A DNA stretch of 64,000 bases from Nocardia concava NBRC 100430 (GCF_000308815.1 NZ_BAFX01000095.1:1-64000); one strand, 5' to 3'; counted from the stretch's first letter, positions 26,100 through 34,436 are shown. Numbers and translations are program-made. Notes: generated from the sequence alone by a model not told the origin.

Positions 26100-26156
26100 G
26101 TGGCACACCAGCGAGGGGATTTGCCCGATTCCCCCGCGCTGGTGTGCCACTCAGCG
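26094..26156. repeat. Palindromic repeat family A, copy 2
   Basis: The arms CGCTGAGTGGCACACCAGCG (26094-26113) and CGCTGGTGTGCCACTCAGCG (26137-26156) pair perfectly over 20 bases. The upstream gene's stop codon is within the first arm. It is the most perfect copy and could act as a terminator. Confidence 0.85.
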
Positions 26157-26283
26157 GTTCCGAGGGGTTGGGGATGGTGGTCAGGCCGCGTTTCACTCCG
26201 GGGAAAACGATCTTGGTTCGTCTAGCCTCTGCTGGGTTGCATGCGTGATTCCATCCCCCGAGGCAGGACGGAGAGCAGTGACC

Positions 26284-26931
26284 ATGGCCGTTTCAACCAG
26301 CGCGCGGGACCGGACAAGCCTATTGGATCGGGTGGATACGGCGGTACGGGAGATCGCCTCGGGCCGAGCGGTGATCGTGGTCGACGACGAGGATCGCGAG
26401 AACGAGGGCGACCTGATCATGGCCGCCGAACTCGCCACACCCGAGGCGCTCGGATTCTTCATCCGCTACACCGGCGGCGTGGTGTGCGCGCCCATGCCGG
26501 GCGAACGCGCGGACCTGCTCGAGCTGCCCCTGATGACCACCGCCGGGCAGGACAGCAAGGAGACCGCCTTCACCGTGACCGTCGATGCCGTGGCGGGCGT
26601 GGTCTCCGGGATCAGCGCGGCCGACCGGGCCACGACAGTGCGGGCGCTGGCGAACCCGGCCACCGGGCCCGGGGACTTGTGTCGGCCGGGCCATATCTTC
26701 CCGCTGCGCGCCCATCCGGAAGGGCTGGCGGCGCGACGCGGCCACACCGAGGCCGGAGTGGAATTGATGCGGCTGGCCGGATTGGCTCCGGTCGCCGTCA
26801 TCAGCGAGGTCTGCCACGACGACGGATCGGTGATGCGCCTCGAAGCACTGCGCGACTTCGCCGATACCCATGGGCTGACCCTGATTTCGATCGAACAGCT
26901 GGTCGCCCACACCGCCGCGGCGACGGCGTGA
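26284..26931 (+). CDS. ribB: 3,4-dihydroxy-2-butanone 4-phosphate synthase (RibB)
   Basis: The protein has 215 residues and corresponds to a stand-alone RibB domain without fused GTP cyclohydrolase II. It converts ribulose 5-phosphate to formate and the four-carbon precursor of riboflavin. The catalytic loop VVDDEDRENEGDLIMAAE is intact. RYTGGVVCAPM, FTVTVDA and RRGHTEAGVELMRLAGL follow. The ATG at 26284 has GGAGAG eight bases upstream. A bifunctional ribBA may exist elsewhere, making this a second copy. No FMN riboswitch pattern is visible upstream. Its stop overlaps the start of a HAD phosphatase gene. Confidence 0.95.
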   Translation: MAVSTSARDRTSLLDRVDTAVREIASGRAVIVVDDEDRENEGDLIMAAELATPEALGFFIRYTGGVVCAPMPGERADLLELPLMTTAGQDSKETAFTVTVDAVAGVVSGISAADRATTVRALANPATGPGDLCRPGHIFPLRAHPEGLAARRGHTEAGVELMRLAGLAPVAVISEVCHDDGSVMRLEALRDFADTHGLTLISIEQLVAHTAAATA

Positions 26932-27605
26932 CCGGACGCATCCGCGCGGTCCTGTTCGACCTCGACGGGACCCTGGCCGCGACCATGGAACCGTGGGACC
27001 GCTGCTGGTCCGACTACGCCGCCCGACACGGCCACACCTGGACCGACGCCGACCGACGCAGGACACACGGACACGGCGACTGGGCGCACTATCTGGCCTG
27101 GGTCTCCGGCATCGACTCCCCCGACCAGGTCGTCGCCGACTGCGTCGAGGCAATGGTCGAGCAGGTCCGATCCGGCGGCATCGAACTACTGCCCGGGATT
27201 TCAGCGCTGCTCGACACGGCGAGCCGGACCATAACCGGCGTGGTATCCGCATCCCCGCGCCGGTTCGTCCACGCCACCCTCGAACATTTCGGCCTGCACC
27301 GATCAATGCGAGTAGTGGTAGCGCGCGAGGACGTAGCCGCCACCAAACCCGACCCCGCCCCATGGCTCCACGCCACCACCCTCCTCGGCATCGACCCGCA
27401 ACACTGTGTCGCCGTGGAGGATTCAGCCGCCGGTATCCGCTCCGCCCACGCAGCAGGCCTGCACGTCCTCGCAATCCCGAGCTGGTCCCCCAACCTGAAC
27501 TTCAGCGAGGCCGAACTAGCCGACCACCTCGCGGTCGACGCCACCCACGCCGAACCATGGCTCCGCCACATGCTCACCGCCACACCGGTTCCCACCGGCA
27601 GCTGA
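26928..27605 (+). CDS. HAD-superfamily phosphatase coupled to ribB
   Basis: The protein has 225 residues. HAD motif I is VLFDLDGTLA, motif II VVSASPRR, motif III around AREDVAATKPDP, and motif IV VAVEDSAAGIRSA. It is close to the beta-phosphoglucomutase/phosphoglycolate phosphatase branch (subfamily IA). The GTG start overlaps the ribB stop (GTGA), so translation is coupled. HAD phosphatases are known to dephosphorylate the pyrimidine intermediate of riboflavin synthesis, so this is a candidate for that step; the substrate is not proven by sequence. Confidence 0.92.
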   Translation: MTGRIRAVLFDLDGTLAATMEPWDRCWSDYAARHGHTWTDADRRRTHGHGDWAHYLAWVSGIDSPDQVVADCVEAMVEQVRSGGIELLPGISALLDTASRTITGVVSASPRRFVHATLEHFGLHRSMRVVVAREDVAATKPDPAPWLHATTLLGIDPQHCVAVEDSAAGIRSAHAAGLHVLAIPSWSPNLNFSEAELADHLAVDATHAEPWLRHMLTATPVPTGS

Positions 27606-27618
27606 CTGAAGACGCCTG

Positions 27619-27807
27619 CTAGCGCTCCCAGACGCCGCTGGCGATAAAGGAGCGCCAGGCCGCGTCGGGGAACCACAGTTCGGGGCCGCGGTTCTTCGAA
27701 TCGCGGACTCCGACAACCCCGTTGCCGAGGAAGACCTCTACGCACTGCTTCGCAGCGTCGGATCTGCTGGACTTGTACCACTTGCCGGTTTGCGGGAGTT
27801 TTCTCAT
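27619..27807 (-). CDS. DUF397 domain protein
   Basis: The protein has 62 residues. The start KWYKSSRSDAAKQCVEV and the end of the form WxxFIxxxxxGxx (AWRSFIASGVW) are the DUF397 signature. Its ATG overlaps the stop of the upstream regulator by four bases (ATGA), the usual arrangement. Such pairs recur in Streptomyces and Nocardia, where the small protein is thought to be a partner or target of the DUF5753 regulator, sometimes compared with toxin-antitoxin-like or bald-related switches. Confidence 0.95.
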   Translation of the reverse strand: MRKLPQTGKWYKSSRSDAAKQCVEVFLGNGVVGVRDSKNRGPELWFPDAAWRSFIASGVWER

Positions 27808-28703
27808 GCCGCATACTCCTTCGCCAGGGCGAGAACCATGTCCCTTGTGTCCGCTTCCGTCAACGCTACCGCTTGCATGGCCTCGGTCGCCTGCCGATAT
27901 TGACCGATTTCCTCTACGCGTTCGTGGTAGAGGCTTCCGATCGCCCCTTCAACGAAAACGACTGTCGGCAAGGAGATTCCACTCGAGCCCTTGGGAAACT
28001 CCAGGAGGGTGAAGGGTTGGATCGTGAGGCCACGGTGCGGTCCAACTGCGAACGGGATGAGGCGGACGCTGACGTTCTCGCGTTCGCCGATCTCGGCGAT
28101 CCAGCGCAGCTGGGCCGCCATCACCTCCGGAGCCGCCGGACAGTGGCGAAACACAGCCTCGGAGACCAACACGTCGAGACGAAAACCCTCCTCGTAGAGG
28201 CGAAGCTGGCGACGGGCCGTAAGTTCCAACAAACGCTCGACATTCACCGCTGACATGCCTGGTTCATCGATTCGGATGATCGCGCGCCGGTATTCGGATG
28301 TTTGCAGCAAACCGGGCACGATCACCGGCTGATGCGCCACAACTCGGTTCGCGGCGCCCTCTAGACGCAGAAATCGAGGGAACGTCGGGGCTACCTGGTC
28401 GGTGTACGCCTTCCAGAATCCCTTCGAATTGCCCTGCGCCTTGGCGACTTTGTCTTGATCGGCGATCTCGGACCACAGCCGCAACGCCTCGTCGCAGATC
28501 TCCCGCGACGCGCCGTAATGATCGAGTAGCAGCCCGATCAGCGGCCGGGTGAGCTTGGTCGGGCTCCCCTCCTCCATACGCATGATGACTTGGCGCGACA
28601 CCTCCAGGCCCGCTGCGGCGGCCAGCAGTGTCTGATTTGCTTGTTCACGCACTCCGCGCATGTAGTTCCCGAAATCCATGCGAGAGACCGTCAATCCAGT
28701 CAT
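27804..28703 (-). CDS. Helix-turn-helix regulator with DUF5753 domain
   Basis: The protein has 299 residues. An XRE-type helix-turn-helix spans about 12-65 (RGVREQANQTLLAAAAGLEVSRQVIMRMEEG). A DUF5753 sensor domain spans about 100-285 (VVAHQPVIVPGLLQTSEYRRAI, VLVSEAVFRH, VRLIPFAVGPH, YHERVEEIGQYRQATEAM). The ATG at 28703 follows GAGG at good spacing. It forms an operon with the DUF397 gene and is divergent from two small plus-strand genes. Family members act in development or antibiotic control in Streptomyces. Confidence 0.95.
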   Translation of the reverse strand: MTGLTVSRMDFGNYMRGVREQANQTLLAAAAGLEVSRQVIMRMEEGSPTKLTRPLIGLLLDHYGASREICDEALRLWSEIADQDKVAKAQGNSKGFWKAYTDQVAPTFPRFLRLEGAANRVVAHQPVIVPGLLQTSEYRRAIIRIDEPGMSAVNVERLLELTARRQLRLYEEGFRLDVLVSEAVFRHCPAAPEVMAAQLRWIAEIGERENVSVRLIPFAVGPHRGLTIQPFTLLEFPKGSSGISLPTVVFVEGAIGSLYHERVEEIGQYRQATEAMQAVALTEADTRDMVLALAKEYAA

Positions 28704-28902
28704 TTCTTAGCCTCGCTATCAAGGGAATGGTCGCCGCGGACATGACCGCGGCGGACATCTATTGTATTTCGCAAATTGTTCCCAGGAGGCTACTCCGGCA
28801 ACGAATTTGGATGTCTACTTGTTGCAGAGCGCTCGGAGAAAAATCTTTGGTTTGGATGTCACATCTGAGCCAGTCAATCCGATAGGACAGCTGGGAGTCG
28901 CA

Positions 28903-29055
28903 ATGCCCTGGGACGCTTGGATCTTGTTGCTTATGACTGTATTTGGCGGGACGCTGGTGGCGTTCTGCGTTGGGGAAGACATCAGGAAATCGGGAGAGGC
29001 GGATCGCGTACGGGCCGGTCGGCATCGTGCGGCGCGGCGACGGGTCAGGGGTTGA
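28903..29055 (+). CDS. Small membrane protein (50 aa)
   Basis: It starts MPWDAWILLLMTVFGGTLVAF, a single membrane helix, followed by a charged, Arg-rich tail (EDIRKSGEADRVRAGRHRA). This gives an inside-positive C-terminus. GGGAG precedes the ATG. The next small gene starts three bases after its stop, so the two are probably co-translated. Similar single-span proteins beside DUF5753/DUF397 genes occur in Nocardia in my general knowledge; no function is known. Confidence 0.6.
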   Translation: MPWDAWILLLMTVFGGTLVAFCVGEDIRKSGEADRVRAGRHRAARRRVRG

Positions 29056-29058
29056 CCT

Positions 29059-29259
29059 GTGGCGCAAGCGATCAGCCATGAGGTGCCGGATTATCCGGTT
29101 CAGAACCTCGAGGTGGCTCGGCGCGGGCTGGAGACACATCGGGAATGCGGGAAAGGATGTGAGGCGAAGCGGTATTTCAAAGCGCTGGTGCCACACCTGG
29201 AGATGATCGCTCGGCGGCGGAATGCGACCGGTTGGAATTTGTGGACGCGAAGACCGTGA
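29059..29259 (+). CDS. Small hypothetical protein (66 aa) with CxxxC
   Basis: The GTG start lies three bases after the stop of the small membrane protein gene. The sequence contains HRECGKGCEAKRYFKALVPH, mostly helical with a His and a CxxxC that could bind metal or form a disulfide. The C-terminus is basic. I do not recognise a family. The tight spacing with the upstream gene and the divergent regulator suggest a small accessory operon. Confidence 0.55.
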   Translation: MAQAISHEVPDYPVQNLEVARRGLETHRECGKGCEAKRYFKALVPHLEMIARRRNATGWNLWTRRP

Positions 29260-29286
29260 CGCCGCGAGTTGGAACGATCTGCGGGC

Positions 29287-29373
29287 GAGAATGGGCCTGT
29301 AGCTACATTTTCCGTGAAATTCGACGGAATCCCGTCAGTTGATGCCAATTAATGTAGGAATAGGCCCATTCTC
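29287..29373. repeat. Long-range inverted repeat between small genes and hflX
   Basis: GAGAATGGGCCT (29287-29298) and AGGCCCATTCTC (29362-29373) are perfect 12-base inverted arms. TGTAG/CTACA and TTCCGT/ACGGAA pairs lie inside, so the 87 bases could fold as a branched hairpin. It has no protein-coding character. It may be a terminator or a small structured element. Confidence 0.45.
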
Positions 29374-29378
29374 CGTCG

Positions 29379-29411
29379 CGGTAGGAGGCATCCGGGGATG
29401 GCCTCCTACCG
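29379..29411 (-). terminator. Hairpin terminator after hflX
   Basis: CGGTAGGAGGC (29379-29389) pairs with GCCTCCTACCG (29401-29411) across an 11-base loop. It begins eight bases past the hflX stop. No clear U-tract follows, as is common in actinobacterial terminators. Confidence 0.6.
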
Positions 29412-29418
29412 GAACGGG

Positions 29419-30954
29419 TCAGGCTTGCGAAGCGGTCTGTTCGACGGCGGCCGAATCGGCGTCGTCGACGGAGCCGCCCGCGTGGGCGTACGCCGTCAAC
29501 TGCCCGGCCAGGGAGTTGGGGACTCGGGCGCGGACCCGGGTGCCGGTCTCCTCGTGCTCGGAGCTGATGATCTTGCCGTCGGCGTGGATGCGGGCCAGCA
29601 GGTCGCCGCGCGTGTAGGGCAGCAGGACGCTGACCTCGACGTCGAGGCCACCGAGGATCTGAGCCAAGCGGTCGCGGAGCTGATCCAGGCCCTCACCGGT
29701 GCGGGCCGAGACGAAGGCCGCGTCGGGGAGCCAGCCGCGCAGCTGGGTCAGATCCAGCGGATCGAGGGCGTCGATCTTGTTGACCACCAGGAACTCCGGC
29801 GGGGCCGGGGCCTTGGTCTCGCGCAGCACATCGGTGATGACCTCGCGCACCGCCTTGATCTGCTGATCCGGCAACGGATCCGAACCGTCGACCACGTGCA
29901 GCAGCAGATCCGCGCCCGTCACCTCTTCCAAGGTGGAGCGGAACGCCTCGACCAGCTGGGTCGGCAGGTGGCGGACGAAACCGACGGTATCGGTGAACAC
30001 CACCTCGCGGCCGTCCTCGAGGGCGGCGCGGCGAGTGGTCGGATCCAGGGTGGCGAACAGGGCGTCCTGCACCAGGATTCCAGCATCGGTCAGCGCGTTC
30101 ATCAGCGACGACTTGCCCGCATTGGTGTAGCCGACTATCGCGACCTGCGGAATGCCGCTGGACGCGCGCTTGGCGCGCTTGGTGTCGCGGGCGGTCTTCA
30201 TCTCGCGAATCTCGCGGCGCAGCTTCGCCATTCGCTCACGGATGCGGCGGCGATCGGTCTCGATCTTGGTCTCACCGGGACCACGCAGACCCACACCGCC
30301 ATTGCTGCCGGCACGACCACCGGCCTGCCGGGACATCGACTCACCCCAACCACGCAGGCGCGGGAGCATGTACTCCATCTGCGCGAGCGAGACCTGCGCC
30401 TTGCCCTCACGCGAGGTGGCGTGCTGGGCGAAGATGTCCAGGATCAGCGCGGTGCGGTCGATGACCTTGACCTTGACGACCTTCTCCAGCGCGGTCAGCT
30501 GCGCGGGGGTCAGCTCACCGTCGCAGATCACGGTGTCGGCACCGGTCTCGAGGACGATCGAGCGCAGCTCCTCGGCCTTGCCGGAACCCAGGTAGGTGGC
30601 CTTGTCCGGCTTGTCCCGGCGCTGGATCAGCGCGTCGAGCACCTCGGAACCCGCGGTCTCGGCCAGCGCGGCCAGCTCGGCCATGCTCGCATCGGACTGC
30701 GCGGCCGTGCCCTCGGTCCAGACACCGACCAGAACCACGCGCTCGAGGCGCAACTGCCGGTACTCGACCTCGGTGACGTCTTCGAGCTCGGTCGACAGAC
30801 CCGCGACACGACGCAGCGCGGCACGCTCCTCGAGCTGCTGCTCACCAACGGTCGGCGCGGCCGACCAGCCGTTCCGGCCGGTCTCGGGGGCGTCGTTGAA
30901 CTCCTCGTCGAGGTCTTCGGCGGGAGTGAACTCATACGTTTCTGGCTTACTCAT
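29419..30954 (-). CDS. hflX: GTPase HflX
   Basis: The protein has 511 residues from MSKPETYEF, chosen because GGAGG lies just upstream. An N-terminal HflX domain (about 95-275) contains VICDGELTPAQ and the Gly-rich GGRAGSNGGVGLRGPGETK segment. The GTPase domain follows, with G1 GYTNAGKSSLMN, G2/G3 DTVGFVRHLP and G4 VVNKIDAL. HflX binds the 50S ribosome and rescues or splits stalled ribosomes under stress. The N-terminal 70 residues are acidic and longer than in E. coli. It heads the mycobacterial-type block with dapF and miaA. Confidence 0.97.
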   Translation of the reverse strand: MSKPETYEFTPAEDLDEEFNDAPETGRNGWSAAPTVGEQQLEERAALRRVAGLSTELEDVTEVEYRQLRLERVVLVGVWTEGTAAQSDASMAELAALAETAGSEVLDALIQRRDKPDKATYLGSGKAEELRSIVLETGADTVICDGELTPAQLTALEKVVKVKVIDRTALILDIFAQHATSREGKAQVSLAQMEYMLPRLRGWGESMSRQAGGRAGSNGGVGLRGPGETKIETDRRRIRERMAKLRREIREMKTARDTKRAKRASSGIPQVAIVGYTNAGKSSLMNALTDAGILVQDALFATLDPTTRRAALEDGREVVFTDTVGFVRHLPTQLVEAFRSTLEEVTGADLLLHVVDGSDPLPDQQIKAVREVITDVLRETKAPAPPEFLVVNKIDALDPLDLTQLRGWLPDAAFVSARTGEGLDQLRDRLAQILGGLDVEVSVLLPYTRGDLLARIHADGKIISSEHEETGTRVRARVPNSLAGQLTAYAHAGGSVDDADSAAVEQTASQA

Positions 30955-31091
30955 ACACCTCCATAGTCCCACGTCCCAACGAACGACCGCATTCGGTTAT
31001 TTCGGGGCGACTCCGGCCTCCCGGCAGGGCGGGGGCGAAGCCCCCACCACCCCCGGGACGAAAAACGGGGACCGTGCCCCCGAACCCACAA

Positions 31092-31463
31092 TTATCGTGT
31101 CGTGAAGCGTTCACCTGCGCGGGTGATGACATCGTCGAGGACTTCGCGCGAGCGCAACAGGTCGGCGATGGTGCGGTCGATGCGGTCGCGTTCCGAGCGC
31201 AATTCGTGGACCAACTCGGGCGTGGCGCGCTCGTTCGCGCCGCCGTCGGTGTCTCGCATGCAGGGCAGGATCTCGAAGATCTTCTTGCTGTTGAGACCCG
31301 CCGCGAAGAGTTCCTGGATGTGGATGACGCGGTCGACTGCCATGTCCGGATAGTCGCGTTGGCCGCCGGGCGTGCGGGAGGGCACGAGCAGGCCCTGTTC
31401 CTCGTAGTAGCGCAACGACCGTTCGCTCACGCCGGTGCGTTTGGCCAGTTCACCGATTCGCAT
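31092..31463 (-). CDS. MerR-family transcriptional regulator
   Basis: The protein has 123 residues starting MRIGELAKRTGVSERSLRYYEEQGLL, the canonical MerR winged helix. A dimerisation coiled coil follows (ELRSERDRIDRTIADLLRSREVL). A single Cys (ILPCMRD) is present, and no obvious metal site. A longer upstream reading exists but lacks a MerR-like sequence. It is divergent from an ene-reductase gene and probably controls it. Confidence 0.93.
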   Translation of the reverse strand: MRIGELAKRTGVSERSLRYYEEQGLLVPSRTPGGQRDYPDMAVDRVIHIQELFAAGLNSKKIFEILPCMRDTDGGANERATPELVHELRSERDRIDRTIADLLRSREVLDDVITRAGERFTTR

Positions 31464-31508
31464 GCGGCACTCCGGGTTCCGAGGCAGAGACCTCACGGGT
31501 TCCGAGGC

Positions 31509-31539
31509 TTGCACCTCACATCAATGTCAGGTTTTACCT
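31509..31539 (+). promoter_or_regulatory. MerR-type promoter of the ene-reductase gene
   Basis: ACCTCACATCAATGTCAGGT (31513-31532) is a dyad with one mismatched pair. It lies between a TTGCAC (31509-31514) and a TTACCT (31534-31539), a spacing of 19 bases. Long spacing with a dyad in the spacer is the hallmark of MerR-activated promoters. The reductase start codon is seven bases further on, so the transcript would be nearly leaderless. Confidence 0.6.
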
Positions 31540-31546
31540 TACCGGC

Positions 31547-32683
31547 ATGACGAACACAGACCTCTTCACCACCGGCCGCATCGGCGCTCTGGAACTCCCG
31601 AATCGGCTGGTCATGGCCCCGCTGACCCGCAATCGTGCGGAGACGGACGGGACACCCTCCGAACTCATGGCGATCCAGTACGCGCAGCGGGCGACAGCCG
31701 GGCTGATCATCGCCGAGGGCACCACCCCGAATCCCGTCGGCCAGACCTACCCGAACATCCCCGGCATCCATACCGATTCGCATATCGCGGGCTGGCGGCG
31801 CGTCACCGATGCGGTGCGGGCTCGGGGCGGACGGATGTTCCTGCAACTGCAGCACGGCGGGCGCGTCGGACACCCGGACAACAGCGGGCTGATCCCGGTC
31901 GCACCGTCCGCGATTCCGCTGCCGGAACCCATCCACACCCCGTCCGGGGTGCAGGAAGCCGTGACCCCGCGCGAGCTGAGCCACACCGAAATCCAGGACA
32001 CCGTCGCCGATTACGCCACCGCCGCCCGTAATGCGGTGGCTGCGGGATTCGAGGGCGTGGAGATCCACAGCGCCAACGGCCATCTGCCGCACCAGTTCCT
32101 GGCGGGCAACACCAACCGTCGCACCGACGGCTACGGCGGATCGATCGAGAACCGGATCCGCTTCACCCTCGAGGTGGTCGACGCGGCGATCGCCGCCATC
32201 GGCGCGGACCGGGTCGGCATCCGCATCGCGCCCGGCGTCACCGTCAACGGCATCGCCGAAGACGACACCGACGAGCTGTACCCGGCCCTGGTCGCCGCGC
32301 TGGCCGAGCGCCACCCGGCCTACCTGCACCTGGTTTTCGCGGACCCGGAAAGCAGCCTCTACCACCGGATTCGCCAGCTCTGGCCGACCACCCTCATCGC
32401 CAACCCGAACCTGGGCTGGGGCGTCCCGCTGCCCGCCGACGGTGGCCGCGCAGCCGCGGAAGCGCTGCTCGCGGCGGGCGCGGATCTGGTCTCCCTGGGC
32501 CGTTCGTTCCTCGCGAACCCCGACCTGGTGGAGCGCCTGAAGATCGGCGCACCCCTCAACCCGCTCCGCGACGAGCCCCTGATGTACGTCGGCGGCCCCG
32601 AGGGCTACATCGACTACCCGACCCTCGAAACCGCCGATCCGATCCCTGCCGCGGCTCAGGCGCTCAGCACCGCCGCCGCGTGA
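31547..32683 (+). CDS. Alkene reductase, old-yellow-enzyme family (NemA-like)
   Basis: The protein has 378 residues, full length. FMN and substrate motifs are LPNRLVMAPLTRNRAE, LFLQLQHGGR-like FLQLQHGGRVGH, GFEGVEIHSANGHLPHQFL (HxxN pair: H and N) and RTDGYGGSIENR. The C-terminal end has SLGRSFLANPDLVERL. It reduces activated C=C bonds with NADPH. The divergent MerR gene and the spacer dyad indicate inducible expression, probably by electrophiles. Compare with the shorter homologue at 13.7 kb, which has lost the HxxN pair. Confidence 0.96.
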   Translation: MTNTDLFTTGRIGALELPNRLVMAPLTRNRAETDGTPSELMAIQYAQRATAGLIIAEGTTPNPVGQTYPNIPGIHTDSHIAGWRRVTDAVRARGGRMFLQLQHGGRVGHPDNSGLIPVAPSAIPLPEPIHTPSGVQEAVTPRELSHTEIQDTVADYATAARNAVAAGFEGVEIHSANGHLPHQFLAGNTNRRTDGYGGSIENRIRFTLEVVDAAIAAIGADRVGIRIAPGVTVNGIAEDDTDELYPALVAALAERHPAYLHLVFADPESSLYHRIRQLWPTTLIANPNLGWGVPLPADGGRAAAEALLAAGADLVSLGRSFLANPDLVERLKIGAPLNPLRDEPLMYVGGPEGYIDYPTLETADPIPAAAQALSTAAA

Positions 32684-32691
32684 TCGACGAA

Positions 32692-33609
32692 TCAGGCGTC
32701 CTGCCACCACTTGGCGGCAATGCGGCCCGTCGCGACCAGCTCCGACGGGCCGCGCAGCCACGCGGCGCCGTTCTCGATGCCGACGGTGACCACGCCGCCG
32801 GGGATGCGGACCTGGATGTGGCCGACATCCGAGGCCAGGTCGAAGCCGTCGGCGGCCAGGGCGGCGGCCGCGGCGGCGACGGTTCCGGTCCCGCAGGAGC
32901 GGGTTTCGCCGACGCCGCGTTCGTAGACGCGCATGTCGACGCCGCGCTCGCCGTCGGAACCGACGGCCAGCGCGGTGAGGATCTCGACGTTGACGCCGTG
33001 GGGGAACAGGGTGTGGTCGAACCCGGGCAGACGCTCGAGGTTCAGGTCGGCGAGGGAGGCCGGGGTCAGGGACGGGTCCACGCAAGCCAGGTGCGGGTTG
33101 CCGACATCGATTCCGAGACCGGTGAATTCGCGGCCGTCGACGTTCGCGGTGGAAGTGCCGAGGGTTTTGACGCGACCCATGGCCACGGTCACCTCGCCGT
33201 GGACCGGATCGGCGTGGTGGACCACGACCGGACGGGCCCCGGCGCGGGAGCCGACGACGAATTCCTCGCGCTTCTCCAGACCGTTCGCGACCAGGTAGTG
33301 GGCGAAGACGCGGACGCCGTTGCCGCACATCTCGGCGATGGAACCGTCGGCATTGCGGTAGTCCATGAACCAGTCCTCGCCGCTGACGCCCTCCGGCAGT
33401 CCGGCCAGCACGCCGTTCTCGATCAGCGCCGACGCGCGGGCGACCCGCAGCACGCCGTCCGCGCCCAGCCCGCGCTGGCGGTCGCACAGGGCGGCGACCC
33501 GCGATTCGGTGAGCTCGAGCCACGCGTCCGGGTCGGGCAGCACGACGAAGTCGTTCTGGGTGCCGTGGCCCTTGCTGAATTCGATATCGGCCGCGCTGTT
33601 CTCGCTCAT
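32692..33609 (-). CDS. dapF: Diaminopimelate epimerase
   Basis: The protein has 305 residues including the start at MSENSAADIEFSKGHG, with GAGG upstream. Both catalytic cysteines are present, in AEMCGNGVRVFAHY and in TRSCGTGTVAAA. It converts LL- to meso-diaminopimelate for lysine and peptidoglycan synthesis. The position beside miaA and hflX matches mycobacteria. Confidence 0.97.
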   Translation of the reverse strand: MSENSAADIEFSKGHGTQNDFVVLPDPDAWLELTESRVAALCDRQRGLGADGVLRVARASALIENGVLAGLPEGVSGEDWFMDYRNADGSIAEMCGNGVRVFAHYLVANGLEKREEFVVGSRAGARPVVVHHADPVHGEVTVAMGRVKTLGTSTANVDGREFTGLGIDVGNPHLACVDPSLTPASLADLNLERLPGFDHTLFPHGVNVEILTALAVGSDGERGVDMRVYERGVGETRSCGTGTVAAAAAALAADGFDLASDVGHIQVRIPGGVVTVGIENGAAWLRGPSELVATGRIAAKWWQDA

Positions 33610-33614
33610 AGTCC

Positions 33615-34436
33615 TCACCGTAGTGCCCGGCGTTGCCGGGATATCTCGTAGAGGGCCACCGCGGCCGCGGAGGGCGAGCCGAGGGTGCCGTCGGTCGGGA
33701 TGCACACCAGCTCATCGCACACCTGCCGCCAGGCGGGGGTCAGCGATGCGCTGTCGTCGCCGAGGACCAGGACGGTGCCGCCGTCGAATTCCGCATCGTC
33801 GAGGGCGAGGCCGCCGTGGTCATCACTGCCGACGATACGGGTCGCGATTCCGCGGGCCCGCTGCCGGTCCCGGAACGCCGCCACCTGCGCGGGACCGGAG
33901 GCGCGCAGCACCGGGATCGCGAACAGTGCGCCATCGGAGGCGCGCACGCTCTGCGGGTCGTAATGGTCCACGCCGGAACCGGTCACGATGATCCCGCCCG
34001 CGCCGAACGCCACCGCCGAGCGGACCAGCGCGCCGAGCCGGATCGCCGACGCGGGCCGGTCCACCACCACGACCGGCACCGGATCACCCGGCGCGCCCGG
34101 CGCGAACTCCTCCAGTTCGGGCCGCCTGGTCGCCGCCACCGCCACCAGCTCCGGCACCGCCTCGCCGGGTTCGGCCAGCTCCACCATCACCTCCGGCACC
34201 AGCCCGACCCCCGGCACGCCACTCGTCTCGAGCAGCTGCCGCACCCAATCCGGCGGCTCGGGCGCACCGAGCCGGTAGACGAGAGTCTCCAGCGGCCAAC
34301 GACAATCGAGCGCGCGCGTGATGGCGCGCCTGCCGTGCACCAGGAATCGACCGTCGCGCAGCCGTCTGGCCCTGTTGCCCAGGTACTCCCGCCACAATTC
34401 CACCGAGGCATTCCGCGTATTCCCACGGCCCGTCAC
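33615..34436 (-). CDS. TrmH/SpoU-family RNA methyltransferase-like protein
   Basis: The protein has about 273 residues. A SPOUT fold C-terminal half is indicated by VVVVDRPASAIRLGALVRSAVAFGAGGIIV and DGALFAIPVLR, with TVLVLGDDSASLTPAW near the knot. The usual SLNVSVAAxxxLYE motif 3 appears as GTLGSPSAAAVALYE, which lacks the conserved Asn, so activity or target may differ. It lies between miaA and dapF, only five bases from dapF. The start is uncertain: GTG 34436 or ATG 34469, neither with a strong ribosome site. Confidence 0.85.
   Translation of the reverse strand: MTGRGNTRNASVELWREYLGNRARRLRDGRFLVHGRRAITRALDCRWPLETLVYRLGAPEPPDWVRQLLETSGVPGVGLVPEVMVELAEPGEAVPELVAVAATRRPELEEFAPGAPGDPVPVVVVDRPASAIRLGALVRSAVAFGAGGIIVTGSGVDHYDPQSVRASDGALFAIPVLRASGPAQVAAFRDRQRARGIATRIVGSDDHGGLALDDAEFDGGTVLVLGDDSASLTPAWRQVCDELVCIPTDGTLGSPSAAAVALYEISRQRRALR

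Noticed and set aside
26100..26283. FMN riboswitch upstream of ribB
   Set aside because: The conserved core expected of an FMN riboswitch is not present; the gap holds only a palindromic repeat and a plain leader.
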